64,000 nt of DNA. Origin: Montifringilla adamsi. Taxonomy: Eukaryota; Chordata; Aves; Passeriformes; Passeridae. The DNA is taken from positions 8,110,834-8,174,833 of the forward strand of contig JAGGNK010010225.1 of NCBI GenBank assembly GCA_017590115.1. The letters are read 5' to 3'. A model generated the notes under the pieces. It was not told where the DNA came from. It did not search any database and was given only the letters and a program-made list of their open reading frames with translations. This document shows positions 1 through 11,000 of the stretch, one piece after another; the first letter of the stretch is position 1, and the number at the start of each line of letters is the position of its first letter. Made by a program: the position numbers and the translations under genes.

Positions 1-331
1 CAAGATACATTTTTTCACAGAGAACTGATGTGACATAATACTGTACCTGGAATTTCACACTGAGGAGAGTAGAAAAACATTCTCAATTCTCACCACAGCA
101 AGCACTCACAACTGGGCTCCAAACCCTCCAGCAAATCCAAGAAGCCAAAAGAGCAATTTAAAAAGGGGACAGGAAGGGAATATGGGGCATAGTCTTTTCC
201 CACAGGGAATGAAATGTCATGTACTTATTAAGGCCTTTCAAAGATATGCTGACAGAATATGGTGTGTAGTGGCAGAGGCCAACAATTATCTTACTTGAAA
301 GTTATCTCAGCAATTTGAAATCCTATTAATT

Positions 332-360
332 AAAAAAAAAAAAAAAAAAAAAAGAAAAAA
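332..360. repeat. A-rich homopolymer tract
   Basis: Twenty-two consecutive A residues, one G, then six more A. No polyadenylation signal, processed-gene sequence or flanking duplication is visible beside it, so it is best read as a simple repeat and not as the tail of a retrocopy. Confidence 0.9.
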
Positions 361-3300
361 GGCACATCGGGGCAGAATCTCAAAGTGTAAATGTGAGGAG
401 CAATAGAAATGTTTCAGATTAATGCAATTCAAAGCAGAACAGAAAATGTCTCTGCAATTAAATACATATGTACATGATCTTGGATTTATGAAAGTTGATA
501 GAATCCACCCATCTGACTATTTTTGGCTTATCAATGTTTTCTTTCAACATTTAAAGTGTTTTCTTCAAAGCTCAGTGCTGGAGCATTTCCAGGCAGTTTA
601 ATTGTCCAGATGTGGAGTGGATTTCATAAGTACTTGCAGTATAGGGAAGAGATGAAGGTTTTTGCTTGGAAGACAATGAAAAGAAGATAAATCCTTTCAA
701 ATTCTGGCTTGTTTTTTAAAAAGAACTTGCTGGAAACAGTCTTGAAAAATTCATATTCCTCAAAGTCAAGCACAACTGTCTTCATATATGTCTCATCATG
801 GTTCTGCACTAAATTTGTCTCTGGGTGCCCATGCATTCACAAGACACAGCCACTCTGAATTGGTTTTGAACCCATGGTAAAGCCCATTACCTATTCAAAG
901 GACTTTCGTAAGAGTACTAGATGGCTGTGCTTCTCCTTAAGCCTGCTAGAACTCTCTATTGTGTTTCTTGTACTAAAAATCCCCAAACAATACTGAAGTA
1001 CAGAAGACAGATTCAGCAGAAAAGGTTCTTCTATCAAGTATTTTTCCAGCACAAAGAGGTTTCTTGGTTGCAGTGCTTACCTGAAGTGCAGTTGCCCAAG
1101 CTCTCCTGTGTTCTCCGTGACAGTCAAGTTTGTTGTCTCCCAAAAGATGCATTGAATTTCATGCTCTCATGGCACACTGTGACTGCAGTATCCCTGTGGT
1201 ATCACAACTATCTAGGAAGGGACCAGGAAAGGCAGGCATTTCTTATCTTTTTGACAGTGATCTGGTGGCAATCATCCTACTAGCAAGACTTAATTTGTGG
1301 AGAGCAATATTGACTGAAATGACATTGCAAAAATCCTCTAATCACAGGATCTGGTTTTTTTTGGCTGGTTTGAATTTTCAATTTCACATGGTTCAGCTAC
1401 CTAGGAAGACTGGACAGCCCTAAAAGTCAATCTCTTCCCTTTTTCCCTGACACATGCACAGTTTCTGTTCAATCTGCCACCATGCATTTCTTCATTTAAT
1501 GCTTCGTTTAGTTTTCAGGCCTAGGGCAAAATCGGCCTTCATGTAGACTGACCACCACCCTCTAAACTTTTATTTTTCCCTGCATATAGCATACCTGAGC
1601 TTGGCCTGACATTTCTAGTGTCTGTAGCCCATTTCCATGGCTTTAGTCCACTGAGGCAGCCAGGAGGGTGCCGGTATATTCCTGATGTGATAGCACTCTG
1701 CTTGCACAGGGCTGGCATGAGATTGCTTAATCATGTCACTGACAGCTACCAAAGGAGGAACCTGCAAGCATGGCTATGTGGGAAACTATCCTAACAAAAT
1801 TTTTGAGGTAGTCAGCCTTGACTGTGCTGTGGAAATACAGAAGTTATTGTTTTGTGCTCCACTGCCACCTGCACAGGCAGCATTTTATAGGGGGTGTGTA
1901 GAGGAAAAGCCATGAGCCGTAACAGCTGCTCTTCTTTCCAAATGCCCACTGCTAGCTGAGTTGTTTCACTGCAAGCAGCCATGACTGTTGTGTGCTGTGC
2001 CTTTGCATGAAGAGAGCCCACAGAGAATATCAACTGAGTCATATTCTTCATCTTATGCTGAAGTCCTACATGCTGTGATCCTTCTCAGAAACTCATGCTC
2101 ACAGCAGGGAAACAGCTGGAAATTCTCCATCTGTATCACCCAGTTCAGAGCCCTCTTAAGCTCCCCCACCCATCCCAGCTGAGAGAAGCAGCCACTTCCC
2201 ACATATGACTAACAAAAATGTTTTACTTACATTACAAATTCTAACAAATCTCGGCCCCTTTGCTGTATGTTCTGGGCTCCATGTAGGCTTACTGTTTTAT
2301 TTGTATGACTTTCTGCCAAGCTGTTACTGAGAATTGGAAATGTAAAAACAAATAGAAAAGTTATATGTGAGAGAAAACCTATTTCTGTGTTTGAAATCAG
2401 TTCCCAAATCTGTGGCTGGCTAAGCCTCGCCCTGATGTTATTGTGTGGTTATGGATATTGGACATTCTCTTTGCTGGAATGAGTGATGCCAAGATGCACC
2501 CATTCTGATAATCTGCTAAGGGAAAAAACAACTGTGTACCACTGCTGAATGCAAGTCAAAACAGGAAGCCTCTTTTTAACAAAATCCATCAGGTTCCATC
2601 AGTGTTACAGTAGGTAGGAAAAGGCTGGGAAACTTGTGTAACAGTGCAGCCCAAAATAGGGCCATTAACACACAGAAATAGTATAAAGCGAGACAAATAT
2701 ACCTCAGCAGTCATTTTTCTCTCCCCTTCTGTCTGTCCTCTCTCCTTAAACCTCAGAATTTTCCTTTTTCCTTTTAGATTTTTATCTCTTTCAGGCTAAT
2801 TTTATTTTCTGTCTGGGAAGAAGGCAAGTGATTTTGCTTGGTTCACTGAAAGTGTTGGGGCTCTGCTGGGAGTGATTAGGCAGCAGGCTGAGCAACATGC
2901 ATGCATTTCTAGGTGTTGTTATAATGTTAATTATGAGCTCTTTGGTTTCATAAGGATTTTTTAGCTAAACTGTAAAACAGAGTTTTTGTCTATTTGTGTC
3001 TTTTTAGTAAAAGTCTTTTGTCATGACCCAAATGTTCCCATGATCAAATGTCAATACTTATTTTCCAGGATCTCATTTTAAATCATTGCATACAGCAGAT
3101 ATGAGTGTGTTACAAGCCAGTTTTGACTTTAGAAATGCCATCATTGCAGTGGCAGGTGAAAAACACACAGTACATTCAATATTTCAGTTTAAAAATCAGT
3201 TCTATGCCACCCTTGTCTACATTAGCGGCCCTCCAGCAAATGTACTTGTGTGGTAGGAAGATGTAGTGGGTAGCAACAGGCACATATGCAGTGAAGGACT

Positions 3301-4479
3301 TTTCCTTCCATTTGCATTTCTTCATCAGCCCAGCTTCATAAAGGGGCTTTGGGACTATTCACTGCCTTTACTACCTGCAGTAGTGCGTCTGCTCTCTGAT
3401 CCTCTTTGTATCCATTCATGTTGACTGGCACCTCCGTACCTGTGCCCTGCCCCACAGGTTTGTGAGTTCCCTGTGACAATAAGCTCAGTTTATCCAGATG
3501 TGACAAATTGATTTCATCCTCAGGATCGAAGTGACATCTCCTCACACCCCTGCATGAACTCCATGCAGGTGTTTGCTGCTGCAGACTTCTTCCCTCTCCC
3601 TCTGCAAGACCAAGAGGCTGAAAGACCCCTTGCAGGTATCTTGGTCTGTGCCTAACTTTCCCTGGTCTAATGGACACCTATCAGGATCCTTGCACAGGGC
3701 ACAGGGATTCTGTATTGTCTTACTTTCTCCTGCAGCAGAGACATGTTTTAGGACCATGGTTTTAGGACCATTTTAGGGCATATGTTTTAGGATCATTTCC
3801 ATGACTGAATCCCTCCCTGTGTTGTAGCTGTTGTAAGTGCTTTTGAAACAACATCTGTCTGCTTGGTGTGCATGCCCACTGGCTTGGCCATCAGTGTTTC
3901 CTCTTCTTCCTTCCCTCTTCCTAGATCTGACCATGTCACTTGGCATCTCCTATACACTTATCCTTATGACATTAATTAATTCTGATAATTACTGTGGGGA
4001 AAATAGGCAGTTAACTATTAATTTCTCTAATTAACAGTGCATAATTTCTTTGCTCTGTTCAGTTTGTCTAGTTGATGCAATCTGCTTTGGCTCTGCCTAT
4101 CCACAACAAAAGCAATAGTCTTAGTGCTCAGGTGGCTTGCACTGCCCTTATTTCATAGCTGCTGTTACCAGCAGGTCTGGTTCTTTTGGTGTTTGCTGAC
4201 ATGACACTTCACTCTTGCAAGACACATTTGTTTCTTCCAAAGTCCACAAGTGTGTTTTGAAATCGTGCATGGAAAGTTTTCAGTCAACATTAATATTGTC
4301 ACTGTGTGGGAAGCCAGGCCAGCAAGACTGCACGGGAAATACGGGAAGCCTCGAATAAATGAAATCAGGCTGGAATTTTGGTGTGGGGACCTTAGTTATA
4401 CAAATTATCTCACAGTTTGGTAAGAAAATGAAGAGCAGTGCAATTGATCTGTTGCTTGTTTGTTTGGGGATTTTTTATC

Positions 4480-4496
4480 TTTTTTTTTTTTTTTTT
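4480..4496. repeat. T homopolymer tract
   Basis: A run of about 17 T residues preceded by T-rich sequence. No retroelement body is recognisable on either side. Confidence 0.85.
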
Positions 4497-5703
4497 AGCA
4501 AAATGTTGTGCCATTGTTGCCAAAAATGGCATATTTGAAGGAGTTAAAACACTAAAGGGTTATTTTGGGTCAGATGACTCTCCAAGTAAATTCTGCATTT
4601 GAATTCACAGACTCACCACAGAGATGAGAACTTCTACAGTTTCTTACCCCAAAGGCTTCTCAAATTTTGAGGTTGGTCATCATCTCAGCTTCTGGTTGAG
4701 CTAGATACACAACATACATGTGTGCAGATGCACACACATATTCAAGTGTGCAACAGTAGTTTGGAATATGTGATCTAATGCCTGTGACTTGGCCCTCACA
4801 TCTCCTCCTGTATCCCTAGCAGCAGTTCAGCTAATGGATTGTGCCTTGCTGTGAAACTCAAAACAGCCTTTTCAGCTCCTCCTGTCATTCAACAAGTTCC
4901 CTAGACCTTCAAATTTTCCATGCCTTCAGGAACATGGTTTAACTTCAGAAGGAAAATCTTGCGATCCTGGGTTTCTTTGTTGTTCCAGGAAAACCATTCA
5001 CCAGAGTCCCTTTGCTTTCAGTTCTGCCTAAAATTAGGCATTTGGTTTAGGGGCTTCTACAAATGCACATCTGCTATTGCATCTGCAGGGTCTTTGACTT
5101 CTTTCCCAGACAAACTTCAGAGCAGGGATGGCTTAATTTATGCACACACCACCTGTATCCCTGCTTGATACTTGTGTCTGAAGGAGCCCTCTTCTTTGAT
5201 GTGCCTCTCCAGGACAATGCTGGCACCGTGTTCTCTGTGTTCATGATGCCCCAAACTTCCAGGCACGTGCTGTATTGCAAATCTGGGTGTACCACAATGT
5301 GCAGTGGATGGGATCAAGTGGCAAACCCTGCATTTGCTATAGCGAGCCCCACTCCTGAGGTAACCTGCAAGGCTCTTATTACATTTTCCAGACTATATCT
5401 CCTTACAAATCATACACAGCTTGGTATCATGCCAAGGCTGTTCAGCAGGTGGCTAAAAGATCTGTGTGCTGGTCCACATGAAGACCAGGTGACTTTCAAG
5501 GCAACTTCTTTTCTAGGTTTTGCATATAACCCAGGAGGAGGCTGATATTTGCAGTCTTCAGCCTTCTTAAAAGGCCTCCCCATCCTTTGTTTCATGAATT
5601 TAAGCCCTTGTCATGAGTTTTTCCCAGGCTGAGTGCTTCCTAATACCTTGCATGCCTGGCTCCTAACCCCAATATGAGCCAGTTCCAGTGGCTTCTGCTC
5701 TCT

Positions 5704-5881
5704 TTTGCAGGTCAGCTCCCACATTTCCTATACAAAACTACGACAATACTGTATATTTTTTCTCAATCTGAATTTATTTCCAGGGCCTCTTATTTGCAGG
5801 TCAGCTCCCACATTTCCTATACAAAACTACGACAATACTGTATATTTTTTCTCAATCTGAATTTATTTCCAGGGTCTCTTA
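5704..5881. repeat. 89-bp tandem duplication, two copies
   Basis: Copy 1 spans 5704-5792 and copy 2 spans 5793-5881. The copies are almost base-identical over their length; a C/T difference near the end (CAGGGCCTCT versus CAGGGTCTCT) is the main change I see. Near identity implies a recent duplication or recent homogenisation. The unit is not low-complexity and is not a CR1 piece I recognise. A chance open frame runs through both copies but shows no other sign of being coding. Confidence 0.92.
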
Positions 5882-6180
5882 TATGCCAGCTTGGATTGGA
5901 TTGAATGCAGTTTGCTGTGTCACTTTCTCATACATATTTATCCTAGGGAAATACCAGCTGATACATTTTCAAAGGGCTGTGGACATCACTCCAAAATAGT
6001 GAGAGTTAGGTCCTAGACATCTCTACGGGTCTGGACCATTAAGGGTGTAACACAGAGTTAAGAGTGGGAAGAACCTAGAGCCCCTTTTGAAAACGTGTGC
6101 TCTGTTGCCAAAGAGGTTCATTCACCTCACAGCCATTTAGGAGCCATATTTAATGCTACACTTTAATGCATGAGAGGTTC

Positions 6181-6330
6181 TAGGGTCTCCCCGGAGCCAG
6201 TGGTAGCGGGGCCGTCCCCGGAGCTGGTCCTGGCAGCCCCTGTGCAGCCGGACAGACGCTGTTCTGCTGCTCCCCTCTGCTGTTCAGCGCGGAAACAACA
6301 CGCTCCCAGCCGGGCATCCTCCCCCAGAAT
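6181..6330. other. Isolated small CpG cluster
   Basis: About ten CpG dinucleotides fall within roughly 150 bp, in a GC-rich block containing CCGGAG twice and GCGCGG, while several kilobases on either side have almost none. It is too short for a standard CpG island. It may be an unmethylated enhancer, a minor promoter, or a GC-rich exon or repeat remnant. Frames of 80-113 codons cross it on both strands, which is expected in GC-rich DNA and is not evidence of coding. Confidence 0.5.
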
Positions 6331-7885
6331 CCAGAATATTTTCCCTTTAGCTGTTTTTCTTCTTTCTTTGGCCAGGTGTGGAGGGGAAGGGAGCCGAGCT
6401 GACACTGGATGTGTTTATTGTGTTTGGCAGCTGGCTGCAAATGCAAAAGGAAGTAATGCTGATTTCCTATGCGCTGTAATTCTCATTTCTGACCTTTTTT
6501 TCTATAGATAGGGAAGAAGAAAGATAATTTGCTGGAAAAACAAAATAAATGGGACACAGAACCAGAACTTGTGCCAGGAGAAATACTGGCTAAATGTGCA
6601 GTGCATGGCAATGGGCTGAGGCGAAGGAGCTTTAAATGTTTTGAGTCAAGGTCAAATGAAGGCTGTGGTTCAAGTTCAGATTTAAAATATTAATATTAAC
6701 ACATCTTGCTTTCTCAGGATGTCAGTTCATTTTAAATGGGAATATCAGAGTAGGGCCTTTATGAGTTTGATTGGACTGCAAATAAAAAAATAAAATCAGA
6801 TGCATCTCTTCTTCCCTTTCCCCCTAAAAATTCCTTTCAAATGCTTTAGCTTTGAAATTATGGATTCCAGTTTAATTCAAGTGGCAAGCAGAGTAAAGGA
6901 AAAGGCACTGCAACATTAGATAATTATAAATGATAAAGTGACACCCTCAGAATTTTTAAGCCTGCCAGTTTAAGTAATCATTGCTTATAATAGAATTAAT
7001 CATCTAGATTGTATTGACTTGGATTTCTTTCTTCAAATCAAGCCCTGCTGCCAAGTCATCCTCTAAGTGTAAAAAATAAAGAAACGAGCAAAATCTCCAC
7101 CTGTTTTTCTCAGTGGCTCTCATATGAGTAAACAAAACACACAGCTTGGATAGAAGACAGACATTTCTTGATATCTGCACTTTTTTTTCTCTCTTTTTGC
7201 TGGATCAGCCATAACTTACTGCATTTTTCTAAAGCCTGATTAGCATTTGCAAGTTCTGCACAATGGGCCAGCATTTCTGCAATTCCTGGCTTCCTTTCAC
7301 TTTGCCCTGTTTTGTCGGGGGCGACGACAATAAACCCGAGGAGGTTCAGATGTAAAAGGTTGAGACATTCTCTGGGTTAAACCCCTTCGGGAGAGCTGCA
7401 AAAGATGTGATGGCATTTGGACTCTGCCCACCTGTAAAGGTTGCAAAAGGCCTGGGCAGTCTGACATTCCCTCATGAAATGCAGGATGTTCCAGCCGTGA
7501 ACAAATAAATGCTGTGAACTGAAAGGTCTCCTCCTCCTCTGCTGAGTCAGAGAGTGACGTGCAGGCAGGCAAGATGTCAGTGTTCTGTGTCCAAGTGCTG
7601 TGCCTTTTGTGGCTACCTGTTCCAGTCACTATTTTTTTCCAGAATAGAGGGGAAAAAAGAAGCACTGAAATTGCAGGAAGATCTGTGGAAGAACATGGAT
7701 GTATGTGGGTGAATCATTACACTGAGGGCCATGCTCCAGAGAGAGAGGAAGAGGCTGAATTGAGCCTGCTCTAATCCCATTCTAAACTAAAGTGGCTGCA
7801 CTCTGACTCCATTCAAATATTTCAGAAAGAAAATGAACTCAGTCAAATGGAACTAGTTTAGGTAGGAGCATCCCTATGGGAGTTT

Positions 7886-7910
7886 AATGTGGTTAAACTT
7901 TAACCACATT
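7886..7910. repeat. Perfect 12-bp-arm palindrome
   Basis: The left arm AATGTGGTTAAA (7886-7897) and right arm TTTAACCACATT (7899-7910) are exact reverse complements around a single C. Each arm contains TGTGGTT or its complement, the core recognised by RUNX-family transcription factors. It sits directly before a CR1 fragment, so it may also be partly a by-product of that insertion. Confidence 0.9.
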
Positions 7911-8036
7911 TATGTGTAGATGTGGCACATAGAGATGTGGGTTTGTGGTGGACTTGGCAGTGCTGGGTTAACAACTGGACTTGACCATGATCTTAAAGGT
8001 CTTTTTCAACCTAAACAATTCTATGATTCTATAAAT
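7911..8036 (+). mobile_element. CR1 LINE 3' end fragment
   Basis: The stretch carries the typical CR1 3' untranslated pattern: a GTGG...CTTGGCAGTGCTGGGTTAA segment, then GATCTTAAAGGTC, CAACCTAAACAATT, and the terminal ATTCTATGATTCTAT octamer-like tail at about 8020-8035. The tail lies at the high-coordinate end, so the element is on the plus strand. It is heavily 5'-truncated, as is usual for CR1, and has no coding capacity. The left boundary is approximate. Confidence 0.85.
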
Positions 8037-11000
8037 GAACCCTCCACAATTTCACATCTTTGATAGATTTTGATGGATTTTCCCATATAGTCTGACATCA
8101 AAAAACCCCTGCTATGGCAGATCTAGGGAACATTTTGCTTCTTGAGGGCCCAGAAGGACTCTCCAATACATTTAGCAGAAGAGAAGTTTAGTGTGAACAG
8201 TCAGTAAGAGCAAAGAATTCTTAACAATATGGCCACAGGCTGTAAGAAATGGAGCCGTGTATTTTACACTCCCAGGTTTCAGGTGTTCCATGATTTGTTA
8301 CTCAGAGCAAAGATCAGAGTCAGATCTGTTTGAAAATACAGATCGCTGGAAGCCCTGTGAGTAGAGATTGCCAGACCTCTATTAATTAACATAGGCTGCA
8401 TCTTGTCTTTGTGACAAGTTGCAGTCAGCATGTCAAAAACTGTGCCTGCTGACTGCATGTACTGAAAACAGGGGTGCAGCTTCCCCTTCCTTCTCAAATC
8501 ATAACTCTGCCTCAAACTGAATATAGAAGGGGTTGTCTCCATTTGTTTTTGAGTTTCTGAGTTTCCTATGTTCAAGCTTTTCTGAATGGCAGATCAAAAA
8601 GGAGATATTACCAGTAAAATCTTTGTAATCTCATGATTTCAAAAGCAGAAGCTTTAAGTAAATCCCAAAATTTTCATGTGAAAATAGCAGTTCTGCAGCT
8701 GCCTGAATTCCAAACAAGCCTGCCCAAAGGATTTAATTTAGATAGGTTATCATTTCTTATTATCTATCTAGCACTCACAGTGGCTGTAAAATCCCTAGGA
8801 ATGGTGGCATTTCCATTTATTTCCATGTTCAGCTCCCAGAACACACTCATGACATGAAAATACCATAGAAATGCAAGGTAATTATTCATTATTATGTAAT
8901 TCCTTGGCATCCAGGAGCAGAATTAACAGCCTGAGTGGTGCCTATAAGAAAATCAGAATATATTTCAGTAAGCAAGCCTGTCATTTTTTATCTCTTAAGT
9001 AACCTTAAATAAAATTGAACTGGCTTAGTCAGTGTGAAAAAAAGGAAAAAAAGCAAGTTCTTATAATCTTCACTGTGATGATAATGTATGTATTACTTCA
9101 TTTAAATAAAATCTCTGAACAGCACCTGGAGTTTTACAGAGAAATCCTGCGCTGGGGATTTGTATGCAGCACGCTTGCATATGAAATGTCAGAATTGCAT
9201 GGACAAGGACAGCAGTGAAATTTAAAAGGTGATGGATAAGACAGATGGCTGAGCAGAAGTGGTCTGCATTGCCTTGGAGAAAAGCCTGGTGCTATCCTCA
9301 GCAATCACTGCTCGAGTTTGCAAGAGTCTGGCTGCTATGGAAGCATCTGAGCCAACCCTGGGTGTTGCAATATGCCAGTTTTCCAAGAAACAGATTGGTG
9401 TACAGTGTGTACTATTTTTTTTATTTTCTTGGGGGAGGAGGGGAGAATCTATGGGTGTGGGGCTGTCATTTGGCTTTGAATTTCATCTTATCAATGCATT
9501 TCTTGACACCTATGATGATCTCTTTGAAATAGAGATGATATTGTGAATACTGACATAACTGCTATGGAAATTACTCACCCTCCCATCTTGTGAGAGCAGA
9601 AAAGTCACTGTTTGTACAGAATCTACTAATTTCTACTCACTGTTCTGTATTTAATCTGTGTGAAAGGTCCCATGTTCCTTCCTTGAGACTGATAACAGTG
9701 TTGATCTGTGCTGTTCAAGGAGTTTTTTGTGGGCTTGCCTTTGTGAGGGGTCGGCACTCCCGAGAGGTCTGTGCAAGAGTCAGCCAGAGCTGATGCCCAA
9801 ACAGTGAAGAGATTTCCCTTGGGCCAGGCTCGAGGCTGCATCTGATTATAACTGGGGCTGGGAGGGAAGCAGCCCAGAAGCACAGAATTCAGGGTTTGGA
9901 GTAATTGCTGAGCAATATAGGGAACCAGGACTAAAAGAAAGTGAGGATATTCCCTGAAAAGAAATGTGAAAGATTTCTGCCTTCCAGACTAAAATTCTCT
10001 GGGATATAAAGATCTTCTGGAGCAAGTTTAAACAGTGACTCAGTTCTCTAACTGCAAGCAACGAGTTCCAAAATGAAGATAGTTAAGTAAAACTAGTCTA
10101 ATTTCTGATAATGGTTTTCTCTAAAGAATTTGATGATTGTGCAAGTTTCCACTTAATTTAAGAGAATGCAGCTAGATATGAAACTCCATTATGGGCATTT
10201 GAGTGGCAGTGGCAGCCCATGCAATGTGAGCAATATATTTGAGTGGCAAACCAAAAGGATGGCGACAGCACAGACAAGTAAGTGATTGGCCCAATGAGAC
10301 AAAATAGTCATTTAGGGAAAATGTTCAACTCTTGGTAGGAGACTAGGATGAGTTTATACAGCAAAACTCTCTGTAAAGGCTAAACCCTTGACAAGATTAT
10401 CAAAACATAGCCTGAGAGGAAAGTCTCCTGCTGTGGTGAAGCTCACAGAAGCGGGCAGTTCTCTGAGACCTGGCAGCAGACCCGAGGCAGAAAGTGATGC
10501 AAATCTCTGACAGACTAGATAAAAACATGAGCTGCACAGACTGAGACTGAGCAAACTCTCACCCCCAGCCAACACCATGCATTTGGGGACCAGTACTGCT
10601 GTGGCTTGTGGTCTCTTGGAAGAGACAACAAGCCCAAGGGAGTGATAGCAGTGCCATGGGTGACAAAGGAGTCTCAGCACAGCAGTGTGTGGAACAAATG
10701 CCAGCAGATGGGATATGGATTCATTTTCAGTTGGATGGGAACATGCAAACTTGTATGGTTTCAGAAGTAGGGATCTTGCAGTACTGGAGGAGCAACCATA
10801 GGTGGGAAAAGATAAATAGTACAGAGGCAGGAAAAGCCCCTCTGAGAGTCTGATATAGCCAGTCTCAGTTCAGATAGCAAATAGGACAGGAAAAGGCCAT
10901 ATGCTGGAGAGATGGGGGTGGAAATGACATAAACAGCAGCTCAGCAGTATTCCCTTATGTTGCTCAGGTCTAGACGACTATAGCTGAGGTCACTCCAGTT

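Larger units (their letters stand above)
1..7885. other. Gene-poor non-coding stretch
   Basis: No open frame here has flanking splice sites, coding-like composition and a recognisable product together. The longest frame, about 160 codons at 5063-5545 (+), matches nothing I know and is what chance gives in this much DNA. The sequence is AT-rich and CpG-poor except around 6181-6330. Contents I can name are an A-tract, a T-tract, an 89-bp tandem duplication and a small CpG cluster, each listed separately. It could be intergenic or a large intron of a gene whose exons lie outside the window. Confidence 0.6.

Noticed and set aside
5063..5545. 160-codon plus-strand frame
   Set aside because: Length is within chance for this much DNA, the composition is not coding-like, and no homology is recognised.
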